From positions 62,001 through 126,000 of the forward strand of contig NZ_FQWF01000002.1 in the NCBI RefSeq assembly GCF_900129585.1: DNA of 64,000 nucleotides, read 5' to 3'. Every line of letters begins with the position of its first letter. Positions within the stretch are counted from its first letter, which is position 1. Both the position numbers and the translations under genes were made by a program. The notes under the pieces are model-generated. The model was not told the origin of the DNA, did not search any database, and saw only the letters and a program-made list of their open reading frames with translations. Shown in pieces: positions 18,101 to 27,912 of the stretch. Origin of the DNA: Flavobacterium micromati. Its GTDB lineage: Bacteria > Bacteroidota > Bacteroidia > Flavobacteriales > Flavobacteriaceae.

Positions 18101-20841
18101 CAATTCACAACTGATTATTGCCATGTGTGCAGCAGTCAAACGTTGGGAATTATAAGCTAAAATACAATTTTGAAAGCAATTCACAACTAATAATAAAGAT
18201 TTTCTTAAATCTGGATCGTTGGGAATTATAAGCTAAAATACAATTTTGAAAGCAATTCACAACTAAAAAGGCCGTTAATAAAATTATAATTTTGTTGGGA
18301 ATTATAAGCTAAAATACAATTTTGAAAGCAATTCACAACTATTATTTCAAAGTATAAGCGTCAAGATCTGTTGGGAATTATAAGCTAAAATACAATTTTG
18401 AAAGCAATTCACAACTAACAACAGAAGCTATTTCGAAGAAAATAAGTTGGGAATTATAAGCTAAAATACAATTTTGAAAGCAATTCACAACAAGGAAGGA
18501 TTAAGGCTTCTTGTTTGATTCGTTGGGAATTATAAGCTAAAATACAATTTTGAAAGCAATTCACAACTCGATTAGCGTCAGCTCATAACGGGAAGTAGTT
18601 GGGAATTATAAGCTAAAATACAATTTTGAAAGCAATTCACAACTAGCATCAACACCACCCACGTAGGAGATATGTTGGGAATTATAAGCTAAAATACAAT
18701 TTTGAAAGCAATTCACAACTTACTGAAACATACATCCCGTCTGAAAGTGTTGGGAATTATAAGCTAAAATACAATTTTGAAAGCAATTCACAACAGTACT
18801 GCTATAATTAACAAAACAGTTACAGTTGGGAATTATAAGCTAAAATACAATTTTGAAAGCAATTCACAACTAGCCACTAAAGAAGTTAAAGCTTCGTTAG
18901 GTTGGGAATTATAAGCTAAAATACAATTTTGAAAGCAATTCACAACTAAAGTTTTGGCATCGCTAAGTGGATATGGTTGGGAATTATAAGCTAAAATACA
19001 ATTTTGAAAGCAATTCACAACTAATGGAAGATGTAAAGGCTAACGATCTTAGTTGGGAATTATAAGCTAAAATACAATTTTGAAAGCAATTCACAACAGA
19101 TCTGTTGTATAAGGCAAAACAGAAATGTTGGGAATTATAAGCTAAAATACAATTTTGAAAGCAATTCACAACTATGTTTTGTAACTACTTGACTTTCAAC
19201 GTGTTGGGAATTATAAGCTAAAATACAATTTTGAAAGCAATTCACAACACAAAACAAATGAAGAACTCTTAAAAATGTGTTGGGAATTATAAGCTAAAAT
19301 ACAATTTTGAAAGCAATTCACAACATATAAGACGGAATAAATTTTATAAGTTCAGTTGGGAATTATAAGCTAAAATACAATTTTGAAAGCAATTCACAAC
19401 TTAAAGCGGGGTTTGAAAAAATACAATTTGTTGGGAATTATAAGCTAAAATACAATTTTGAAAGCAATTCACAACAAGTAAGGAGCTTTGAAAGTGTAAT
19501 CTGTTGTTGGGAATTATAAGCTAAAATACAATTTTGAAAGCAATTCACAACCGGTTCTACCAAACTGACGGCTAACGTTTGGTTGGGAATTATAAGCTAA
19601 AATACAATTTTGAAAGCAATTCACAACAGAAACGATGTAAAGCCTTTTTTAACTGCGTTGGGAATTATAAGCTAAAATACAATTTTGAAAGCAATTCACA
19701 ACCCGTTTTGACATATTGCTTTAAAATAAGGGGTTGGGAATTATAAGCTAAAATACAATTTTGAAAGCAATTCACAACGGCTTAGTTTCAAATAATGATA
19801 AATCAATTGTTGGGAATTATAAGCTAAAATACAATTTTGAAAGCAATTCACAACAGATATTAAGCAAAACTATCGTGCCTTTGAGTTGGGAATTATAAGC
19901 TAAAATACAATTTTGAAAGCAATTCACAACATATTGCGTAGTCTTTTGTCGGAACCGCTTGTTGGGAATTATAAGCTAAAATACAATTTTGAAAGCAATT
20001 CACAACCGTGCTCAACTAAATTAAATTTTTCTCTAAGTTGGGAATTATAAGCTAAAATACAATTTTGAAAGCAATTCACAACTAAAAATAGAAGGAGTTT
20101 ATAGTAATAATTTGTTGGGAATTATAAGCTAAAATACAATTTTGAAAGCAATTCACAACGGATTAACTATTAGTACTGCAAAAATAGAGTTGGGAATTAT
20201 AAGCTAAAATACAATTTTGAAAGCAATTCACAACCATCTTTTACTTTTATATAAAATATGATAAGTTGGGAATTATAAGCTAAAATACAATTTTGAAAGC
20301 AATTCACAACCATCGTCAATGCCGTGTTCCAGGTGGCCACGTTGGGAATTATAAGCTAAAATACAATTTTGAAAGCAATTCACAACAGGTCGATTATAAG
20401 CGTGCTTTGACCGGTAGTTGGGAATTATAAGCTAAAATACAATTTTGAAAGCAATTCACAACTACCTGTAAACAATTAAAATCTTTAATGTGTTGGGAAT
20501 TATAAGCTAAAATACAATTTTGAAAGCAATTCACAACACATTCGTTTAATACTTTTATTCCATTAGCGTTGGGAATTATAAGCTAAAATACAATTTTGAA
20601 AGCAATTCACAACAAGGTAAATAATTATAAAAACATTAAACAAGTTGGGAATTATAAGCTAAAATACAATTTTGAAAGCAATTCACAACTGGTACGAAGT
20701 GAAGCATTGGAACAAATGCGTTGGGAATTATAAGCTAAAATACAATTTTGAAAGCAATTCACAACCAAAACTACCTGCTGATCATTGGGCTAAAAGTCGG
20801 GAATTATAAGCTAAAATACAATTTTGAAAGCAATTCACAAC
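15186..20841 (-). CRISPR. Type II-C CRISPR array, 75 repeats and 74 spacers
   Basis: The repeat is 46 bp. On the plus strand it begins GTTGGGAATTATAAGC and ends GAAAGCAATTCACAAC. I counted 75 copies with a period of about 76 bp: 56 spacers of 30 nt, 16 of 29 nt and two of 31 nt. Apart from the last copy (20796-20841, T to C at position 3), repeats look identical. The tracrRNA anti-repeat pairs with the minus-strand reading, so crRNAs are transcribed leftwards and begin the repeat as GTTGTGAATTGC. No repeated spacers were noticed. Short open frames across the array are artefacts of the repeat. Confidence 0.98.
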
Positions 20842-21285
20842 TCAAAAATATTATGTCTCTACTACGTAGACGTTATAACTTTGAGTTGTGAGTTGGAGGA
20901 CTAAGAGTTAAAAAAACAATTTCCTTTCCTACCCAAATCCCATAGCCCTGAGTGAAATGGAATTCCTTATGCAATGGCCTTGCATTTTTTTCTTGACGAT
21001 AAAGAGCGACTCAAAGAAGCTCCTTTATTGTCTTAGAAAAAATCAAGGATATAAGTAAGAATGAAATGTAAGGCAGGAAAAAGCTCCAATAAATATTGGT
21101 ACTTGAGCTTCCTAATACAGTTGAAAGAAGAACCTATTTTTAAATCTTGGCTTTTTTTTGAAAAGCTAAAAAAACAAACAAAAGACCGTCTCCTATATTT
21201 CGTTGTAAGTCTAAAATTATTAATTTTATAATATTCTCTTAACGTAATAAGTATTAATTTCGTACCCAAATTAATTAAAAATTAT
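20842..21285. other. Intergenic stretch after the CRISPR array
   Basis: No gene is supported. Around 20935-21030 the sequence TAGCCCTGAGTGAAATGGAA and the later AAAGAAGCTCCTTTATTGTC resemble, from memory, an intergenic element scattered in flavobacterial genomes; here it would be a decayed copy. TAATTTCG near 21254 is a possible -7 element for the nuclease gene. Confidence 0.4.
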
Positions 21286-24200
21286 ATGAAACACAATTAC
21301 CATTTACGCCAAATGCTGGCCTTTTTGACTTTTTTTTATTGCTTTTCGGCAGCTATTTTTGCACAAGGAACAGCTCCCGTGCCACAGGAATTGCCTTATT
21401 CGCAAGATTTCTCCTCTTTGCTGACAACAGCTACTGCCTACCCTGCAGGTTTTCAAGGCTGGACTGCAAGTGTAGCACCAGGAGCTACTTTCAATACATC
21501 AGGAACACTAGTAGCTGATAGAGCCTTATTTCCAAACAGTAATGCTAGTATAACAAGCGGAAATATCCATAACTATGATCGCAAAATTGGGTTTTTAAAT
21601 ACTGGTTCATTAGATTTAACCATAGGATTTGCATTTAAAACAACTGGCAAATCTGGAATTACAGTTGAATATGATGCGATGGTTATTCGTAATCCACATA
21701 ATGGCACGACAAATACCCGTATTAACGAATTAGTACTGCAGTATCGCATTAGCACGACCGATGCTTTTGTTACTTTATTGCCAACTGTATATGCGAATGG
21801 TACAACGGCTCAAACATCGGGCACAACCGAACAAAGTAGTCAAAAAATCAAAATAGTGTTACCAACGGAATGCGATAATCAGGATGTCGTACAAATTCGT
21901 TGGATTTCGAGACAAGTTTCCGGTGGTGGTTCTCGTCCGTCTTTTGCAGTTGATAATATTAGCATTATCAACGATGTAACTCCTCCAGTAAATGCTATTG
22001 GTTATCCACAAATCACCAATATTCTTTCTAATGGATTTGATTTTTTATCTCAATTAGATGAAATTGGAAAAACATATTTCGTCATATTGCCTGCAGGAAG
22101 TCCTGAACCCACTGTGGCTCAGATAAAAGCGGGAACAGATATTACAAATACCGCAGCTATCAAAGCTGGTCTACTTGCAGTAGATGACGCTACACTTGTC
22201 TATACGCAAAATAATACAGGCTTGATATTAGGAACAACTTATGTAGTTTATTCTATTTCTGAAGATGCTTTTGGTAACATTCAAACCGTAGTAAAGAAAC
22301 TGGACGTAACAACCTCCAGCGCTGCTGTTCCCTCCTTATCTACTACTAAAACTTCGTTAGAGTTTAGTTTTGTCGAACAAAATTTCAGTTCATCTGTACT
22401 AAGTTATGAACTGCAAGGGGCTAACTTAAATGGAGCTGTGACACTCACTTCAACTGGAAATTTTACAATTTCTAAGGATCAAAATAATGGTTTTCAACCA
22501 ATATTAAATTTCACAGCTGCTGATTTTAGTAGTGGAGCTTCACCAACTGTTTATGTAAAATTTTCACCTAATGCAACTGGCATTTTCTCAGGCCAAATTA
22601 CACATGAATCAACTGGCGCAACAAATAAAATAGTTGCACTATCAGGAACAGGAATAAATCCTTATACACAGGATTTTAATAATCCCAATGTGCTAACAAA
22701 TAGTGGATGGTTTGAATATAGCATTGCTGGCAATACGATTAAATGGGCAAGTACAACCACCCGTTTTAATAGTGCTCCAGCGGCCGTACAAATAAATGGC
22801 TTTGCAGAGACTGGACCTAGTAAAGATTGGTTGATTTCCCCAAACTTACGCTTAAGCGCCTTTGACAAATTCCCTTTGTTGTCTTTTCATTCGCGTAAAT
22901 TTTTCTCAGGACCTTCGCTTAAACTAATGGTTTCAGTAAATTATGATGGAAAAAGCAACCCAGAGACCGCTACATGGATCGCTCTTGAAGGAGATTTTCC
23001 AACTAATACTGGAACTTTCAAACAATCACAATATATCAATTTGGAGGCTTATAAAACTGATCGTACTTATTTAGCTTGGGTTTATGAAACCACAGCTGGC
23101 GGTGGTGCAAATACCGCTGAATGGACAGTTGATGATGTAAATATCACTAATAATGCTTCGTTTATAGCTTCAATTCCTGATTTAAATTTTGGAGAAGTAA
23201 ATCCTAATACGGCATCACCAAGCCAATCTTTCTTATTTACGGCAGGTGGTTACGGTAATATTACAATTACAGCTCCAGCTGAATATCAACTATCTCTCGA
23301 TAACGTTACTTTCACATCGAGTGCAATAGTTTTAGCAGCAGATGCAATTGCAGGTAAAACTATTTACGCTCGTTTTTCGCCATCTTCAAAAGCATTAAGT
23401 ATTTCTGGAGCATTGACGGTAGTGGGAATAGAATTGAACCAAGCAATAGGTTCGTTTAAAGGTTCTTCATTTCCTAAAACAGAAACATTTGATATTGTAA
23501 CCTATAACTTAGAATTTTTTGGTAGTGATGTAAAAAATACAAGCAATGTAGAATTTGGCCCAATAAACGATGCGTTACAAATTGACAATGTTGCAAAAGT
23601 GATGAATACCTTAAATGCTGATGTTTATGCAATTCAAGAAGTTTCAGATGATGCAGCTTTAGATATTTTAATTCAAAAAATAAGCATCAACGGAAAAACC
23701 TTTGATAAAGTAATCTCTCCGGTCTGGTCGCGCTCTTTTCAGACGTCAGATCCTAACTTTCCTCCACAAAAATTAGCCGTAATCTACAATACGCAAACTA
23801 CTACCGTAAAAAAAACAAGGGTAATGTTTAGCCAACTTTATGATGAACTTCGCGCAGGAACAAAAACGCTGCCTAATTATCCCGATGTTGGTTCGAGTTT
23901 CTTTGCTTCAGGAAGATTGCCGCATTTGGTGGAAATTGAAACAAACATTGGTGGTGTAAAAAAAGATCTAAAAATAATTAATATTCATGCCAGAGCAAAC
24001 AGTGGTAGCGACATATCAAGGTTTAATATGAGAAAATATGATGTTGAATTATTAAAAGACAGTTTAGATGCTCAATATCCTGATGCCAATTTAATTATTT
24101 TAGGAGATTATAATGATGATGTTGATGTGTCAGTAATTGCAGGAAACCCTTCCTCATATCAGAAAATGGTAGAAGACACTGCTCGTTACAACCCTCTAAC

Positions 24201-24696
24201 TCTAGATATTAGTAGAGCCGGCGCTTTTAGTTTCTTGTCTTCTGGAGGTTTCTTAGATCATATTATTGTTTCTAATGAACTGACTGCGGATTATGTGCCA
24301 AATTCAACTCAAGTTTACGACCCTCGTTTAGATGTGGTAAATTATGTCACTACTACTTCAGATCATGCACCAGTAATTGCTCGCTTTGAACTTAAGGCTG
24401 ATACAAATTTATCTACAAAAGACTTCACGCCTAAAAAAGGATTGTCTGTAGTTGCGTATCCAAATCCGACTTCGGAATCATTCAATGTTGTGGTAAATTC
24501 AGAAAATAAATTAGATTTAGAGCTAAATATTTATGATATTCTTGGTAGATCAGTGGGAGCTCCAACTAAATTAAAAGGTTCCATTGGCGAAAATACTTTA
24601 AAAATTAATAGTGCGAGTTTACCAGCAGGTATCTACATTTACACTATTTCTAATGGCAATAAAGTAGTTTTTAAAGACAAAATTGTTAGAAAATAA
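21286..24696 (+). CDS. Secreted endonuclease/exonuclease/phosphatase-family protein with T9SS sorting domain
   Basis: The 1136-residue protein starts with a signal peptide ending near AIFAQG. Residues about 30-730 hold beta-rich adhesion-like modules. A metal-dependent nuclease domain of the endonuclease/exonuclease/phosphatase superfamily follows: YNLEFFG (Asn741), IQEVSDD (Glu785), ILGDYND (Asp941, Asn943), and SDHAP (Asp1026, His1027). The last 80 residues are a type A sorting domain of the type IX secretion system, with YPNPTSESFNVVV and LPAGIYIYTI. It should be exported and cell-attached or released, probably degrading extracellular nucleic acid. It is monocistronic, with its own terminator. 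Confidence 0.9.
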   Translation: MKHNYHLRQMLAFLTFFYCFSAAIFAQGTAPVPQELPYSQDFSSLLTTATAYPAGFQGWTASVAPGATFNTSGTLVADRALFPNSNASITSGNIHNYDRKIGFLNTGSLDLTIGFAFKTTGKSGITVEYDAMVIRNPHNGTTNTRINELVLQYRISTTDAFVTLLPTVYANGTTAQTSGTTEQSSQKIKIVLPTECDNQDVVQIRWISRQVSGGGSRPSFAVDNISIINDVTPPVNAIGYPQITNILSNGFDFLSQLDEIGKTYFVILPAGSPEPTVAQIKAGTDITNTAAIKAGLLAVDDATLVYTQNNTGLILGTTYVVYSISEDAFGNIQTVVKKLDVTTSSAAVPSLSTTKTSLEFSFVEQNFSSSVLSYELQGANLNGAVTLTSTGNFTISKDQNNGFQPILNFTAADFSSGASPTVYVKFSPNATGIFSGQITHESTGATNKIVALSGTGINPYTQDFNNPNVLTNSGWFEYSIAGNTIKWASTTTRFNSAPAAVQINGFAETGPSKDWLISPNLRLSAFDKFPLLSFHSRKFFSGPSLKLMVSVNYDGKSNPETATWIALEGDFPTNTGTFKQSQYINLEAYKTDRTYLAWVYETTAGGGANTAEWTVDDVNITNNASFIASIPDLNFGEVNPNTASPSQSFLFTAGGYGNITITAPAEYQLSLDNVTFTSSAIVLAADAIAGKTIYARFSPSSKALSISGALTVVGIELNQAIGSFKGSSFPKTETFDIVTYNLEFFGSDVKNTSNVEFGPINDALQIDNVAKVMNTLNADVYAIQEVSDDAALDILIQKISINGKTFDKVISPVWSRSFQTSDPNFPPQKLAVIYNTQTTTVKKTRVMFSQLYDELRAGTKTLPNYPDVGSSFFASGRLPHLVEIETNIGGVKKDLKIINIHARANSGSDISRFNMRKYDVELLKDSLDAQYPDANLIILGDYNDDVDVSVIAGNPSSYQKMVEDTARYNPLTLDISRAGAFSFLSSGGFLDHIIVSNELTADYVPNSTQVYDPRLDVVNYVTTTSDHAPVIARFELKADTNLSTKDFTPKKGLSVVAYPNPTSESFNVVVNSENKLDLELNIYDILGRSVGAPTKLKGSIGENTLKINSASLPAGIYIYTISNGNKVVFKDKIVRK

Positions 24697-24715
24697 AGTA
24701 TAAATTCAATTTTTC

Positions 24716-24754
24716 AAAAAAGCCAGATTTCATATTTGAAATCTGGCTTTTTAA
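24716..24754 (+). terminator. Rho-independent terminator after the secreted nuclease
   Basis: AAAAAGCCAGATTTCA (24717-24732) pairs with TGAAATCTGGCTTTTT (24737-24752) around a 4-nt loop, about 20 bp after the nuclease stop. Confidence 0.85.
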
Positions 24755-24947
24755 TTAAAAATACCGCATGCATTAACCATATTAGAAAATTCCATCAATT
24801 GGCTTTTTTTTTAAAGCAGTATACTTCATGAAAGCATCTTATTTTTCTACATTGCAACAACGTCTAAAAACTTAATTCAGTATTTTATTTTCTGAAAAGA
24901 GAATAGAAACTTTTACCTATTTTTACAATCGTACAAATAAAAATTAA

Positions 24948-26318
24948 ATGTTAGATATACTTCCATTTTCACTGATTTTCATCGTTGCACTAGCATTAGG
25001 TGTTGTCATTGGCAAACTTATATTTTCTGCGCGATTTCTGTTGGAAAAGATCAGCTTAGAAGAAAAATTGATTGCTGCAAATTCGCAGATTGAACAGTTA
25101 AAAGAACAGCAACTAGCCGATAAAACTAATTTCGAAAATCAGGTTCAGTTAGTAAATATTGAAAAAGAAAATATTCGAACCGAAAAAGACAGTTTGGCAA
25201 TTCAACTTTCTAAAAAAGAGGTTGACTTTGAGAATCTTTGGGAACGCAATAAAGAACAAAAAGAAGAGGTCGAAAAACTACAAGATAAATTCACAAAAGA
25301 ATTTGAAAATTTGGCCAACAAAATATTAGACGAAAAATCAAATAAATTTACTGAGCAAAATAAAGAAAACATGAAGAATATCTTGACACCGCTTCAAGAT
25401 AAAATTCAATTATTTGAAAAAAAAGTGGAAGATACTCATAAAGAAAGTATTGATTACCATGCAGCTTTACGCCAACAAATTCTCGGTTTGCAGGAAATGA
25501 ATATCCAAATGAGTAAGGAAACTATTAACTTAACTAAAGCACTAAAAGGCGATAGTAAAATACAAGGAAACTGGGGCGAACTGGTTTTGGAACGTGTTTT
25601 GGAAAAATCAGGATTAGAAAAAGGACGCGAATACGAGATACAAAAAGGGTTCACATTACAGGATGGCAGTCGGGTTTTTCCTGATGTAGTGATCAATTTA
25701 CCTGACGGAAAAAAGATGATTATTGATTCTAAAGTTTCGCTTACGGCTTATGAAAAATATATCAATGAAGAAGATGACTTATTGAAAATTGGTTATTTAA
25801 AAGAACATGTGCTGTCAATAAAACGTCATGTAGAACAATTAGGCAATAAAAATTATCACGATTTATATCAAATAGAAAGTCCTGATTTTGTGTTGTTGTT
25901 TATTCCAATTGAACCTGCATTTGCTATGGCTCTTAATGAGGATACAAGTTTATACAATAGGGCTTTCGAAAAAAACATAGTTATTGTCACTCCAGCTACG
26001 CTACTTGCTACTTTACGCACCATAGATAGTATGTGGACCAATCAAAAACAACAGGAAAATGCTGTTGAAATAGCTAGACAAGCAGGTGCTTTATACGATA
26101 AATTTGAAGGTTTTGTGGCTGACTTAATTAAAATTGGTAGAAAAATTGACGAATCAAAAATCGAATATAGCGGTGCGATGAGTAAACTTGTGGAAGGAAA
26201 AGGTAACTTGATTGTAAGTGTTGAAAAATTAAAAAAAATGGGTGCTAAAGCAAAAAAATCTCTTCCAGAAAATATTCTGGAACGAGCAGAAAAAGATCAA
26301 AATCAACTTTTAAATTAA
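24948..26318 (+). CDS. rmuC: DNA recombination protein RmuC
   Basis: RmuC family proteins limit inversions at short inverted repeats and contain a nuclease-like core. The 456-residue protein has an N-terminal membrane helix (residues about 4-25) and a long coiled coil to about residue 130. The RmuC domain follows, with QGNWGELVLERVLEKSGLE near residue 205 and VINLPDGKKMIIDSKVSLTA near residue 247, containing a PD-(D/E)xK-like D-x-K. It is followed 7 bp on by a small membrane protein gene. The biochemical role in this group is inferred from E. coli. Confidence 0.92.
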   Translation: MLDILPFSLIFIVALALGVVIGKLIFSARFLLEKISLEEKLIAANSQIEQLKEQQLADKTNFENQVQLVNIEKENIRTEKDSLAIQLSKKEVDFENLWERNKEQKEEVEKLQDKFTKEFENLANKILDEKSNKFTEQNKENMKNILTPLQDKIQLFEKKVEDTHKESIDYHAALRQQILGLQEMNIQMSKETINLTKALKGDSKIQGNWGELVLERVLEKSGLEKGREYEIQKGFTLQDGSRVFPDVVINLPDGKKMIIDSKVSLTAYEKYINEEDDLLKIGYLKEHVLSIKRHVEQLGNKNYHDLYQIESPDFVLLFIPIEPAFAMALNEDTSLYNRAFEKNIVIVTPATLLATLRTIDSMWTNQKQQENAVEIARQAGALYDKFEGFVADLIKIGRKIDESKIEYSGAMSKLVEGKGNLIVSVEKLKKMGAKAKKSLPENILERAEKDQNQLLN

Positions 26319-26325
26319 ATAATAA

Positions 26326-26691
26326 ATGAAGAAATTTTTATTAATTGTCGCTGCAATAGGTGTGCTAGCTCTCGTGTTGTATTTTACTTTTTTGAATACT
26401 GCCTCTTACAGTGAGGGAGTTCGCTCTGGCGAATTAATCAAAGTGAGTCATAAAGGTGTCGTGTTTAAAACATGGGAAGGCGAAATAAGTCAGGGAATTG
26501 CTGGTGCTCAAATTTTTGCGTTTTCTGTATTAGACAGTGAAAAAGAAGTGATTGCCAGTCTAAAAGAAATGGAAGGACAATATGTGCAAGTAAGCTACAA
26601 GGAGCGTTATAGAACGTTCCCGTGGTGGGGCGACACGCGCTATTTTATCAGTTCTGTCAAAAAAGTTAATTCACCGTTTAAAGTTAAGTAA
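26326..26691 (+). CDS. Small membrane-anchored protein of unknown function
   Basis: The 121-residue protein has an N-terminal hydrophobic helix (residues about 2-22) followed by a compact beta-rich soluble part that contains GVVFKTWEGEI and YRTFPWWGDTRYFI. It is probably anchored with its domain outside the cytoplasm. It lies between rmuC (7-bp gap) and a thioesterase gene (1-bp overlap), so it is in their operon. I do not recognise a catalytic motif. Homologues have, I believe, been given misleading enzyme names in databases; the sequence here does not support an enzyme call. Confidence 0.7.
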   Translation: MKKFLLIVAAIGVLALVLYFTFLNTASYSEGVRSGELIKVSHKGVVFKTWEGEISQGIAGAQIFAFSVLDSEKEVIASLKEMEGQYVQVSYKERYRTFPWWGDTRYFISSVKKVNSPFKVK

Positions 26692-27236
26692 TGAATCGTA
26701 TTTTTAAAACTGTTGCATCTTCAGACATTAGTATTTCACAACTAATGCTTCCCAGTCATTCCAACTTTAGCGGAAAAATTCATGGCGGTTTTGTATTATC
26801 GCTGCTCGATCAAATTGCATTTGCTTGTGCTTCTAAATTTTCTGGAAATTATTGCGTCACAGCTTCAGTAGATACTGTGAATTTTCTAAATCCTATCGAG
26901 GTAGGAGAACTAGTAACGATGAAAGCGAGTGTGAACTATGTAGGATCCAGTTCGATGATTGTAGGAATTAAAGTTGAGGCAGAAAATATACGAACAGCAC
27001 AAATTAAACATTGTAATTCCTCTTATTTTACAATGGTTGCTAAAGACTCTGATGGAAATAAAGCAGCCGTTCCTGGATTAATTCTGTCTAATAGCAATGA
27101 TTTGCGACGATTTTTAAATTGTGTCAAACAAATTGCTTTAAAAAAAGAAAAAGATTTACACGAGGAAATATTTGATTACACCTCAAAAGAGGCGATAAAT
27201 AGTTTAACCAAATATAATGTGAAATTAGAGTTTTAA
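26691..27236 (+). CDS. Hotdog-fold acyl-CoA thioesterase
   Basis: The 181-residue protein has the YciA/BACH-type hotdog fold: SHSNFSGKIHGGFVLSLLDQ near residue 22, with the conserved G-x-IHGG helix start, and CVTASVDTVNFLNPIEVGE near residue 60. It would hydrolyse acyl-CoA to free acid and CoA in the cytoplasm. The C-terminal 50 residues after the hotdog core are unassigned. Translation starts on the last base of the upstream stop (TAATG), suggesting coupling. Confidence 0.85.
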   Translation: MNRIFKTVASSDISISQLMLPSHSNFSGKIHGGFVLSLLDQIAFACASKFSGNYCVTASVDTVNFLNPIEVGELVTMKASVNYVGSSSMIVGIKVEAENIRTAQIKHCNSSYFTMVAKDSDGNKAAVPGLILSNSNDLRRFLNCVKQIALKKEKDLHEEIFDYTSKEAINSLTKYNVKLEF

Positions 27237-27369
27237 CTTTTTAAGCCTTAATGGAGTTTATGCACAACTTAATTCACTTCTGATATTTCGCTAAATTTTT
27301 ATTTTTATTTCTTTTTTTTATGGTTTGCTGCTATTTTTCGTAATTTTAGATAAATAACGCAATAACATC

Positions 27370-27909
27370 ATGAGAAAAATTACTTTGTTGCTGCTATTTC
27401 TAATTACATTTACATCTAAGAGCCAAGAAAAAATGCATTCCACTACTGGAATCACATATTTTGAAGCTTCTATACCTTTATTTGAAGAAGTTAAAGCTGT
27501 CAATAAAAAAACTACCTGTACTTTAATTACTGCCACTGGCGACCTTAATTGTTGGCTCTCTGTAAAAGATTTTGAATTTAAAAGAAATTTGATGCAAGAA
27601 CATTTCAATAGCATCTATATGGAAAGTAATCGTTATCCAAAAGCACTTTTTAAAGGGAGAATTGACAACTTCGACTTAAAAACCATTTCCTCAACCACCT
27701 CATTTTATCAAATAAGAGGCAAGATCACTGTAAAAGGCAGAACGAAAAATATCATTATTGAAGGATCGCTCAAGAAAGTAAATAATGCTTTAGAATTTAA
27801 TGCTGAATTTCCATTAAACACTGATGATTTTCGTGTTGAAATTCCGTTTATCGTTCGTAATAAAATATCAAAAATCGTCACTACTCAAATTAATTGTGTG
27901 CTGAAGTAA
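27370..27909 (+). CDS. Secreted YceI-like lipid-binding domain protein
   Basis: The 179-residue protein begins with a signal peptide (MRKITLLLLFLITFTSKSQ). The rest resembles the YceI lipocalin-like barrel, with LSVKDFEFKRNLMQEHFNS, YPKALFKGRI and GKITVKGRTKNIIIEG, a pattern shared by YceI proteins that bind isoprenoid-like lipids. It would act in the periplasm or outer envelope. It is convergent with the next gene, with a 3-bp gap and no terminator between. The ligand is unknown. Confidence 0.75.
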   Translation: MRKITLLLLFLITFTSKSQEKMHSTTGITYFEASIPLFEEVKAVNKKTTCTLITATGDLNCWLSVKDFEFKRNLMQEHFNSIYMESNRYPKALFKGRIDNFDLKTISSTTSFYQIRGKITVKGRTKNIIIEGSLKKVNNALEFNAEFPLNTDDFRVEIPFIVRNKISKIVTTQINCVLK

Positions 27910-27912
27910 AAT

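Noticed and set aside
15536..19169. Several short minus-strand open frames with NCFQNCILAYNSQ repeats
   Set aside because: They are translations of the CRISPR repeat itself joined to spacers and are not genes.
21033..21269. Minus-strand open frame after the CRISPR array
   Set aside because: No recognisable composition or family, and it overlaps the promoter region of the secreted nuclease.
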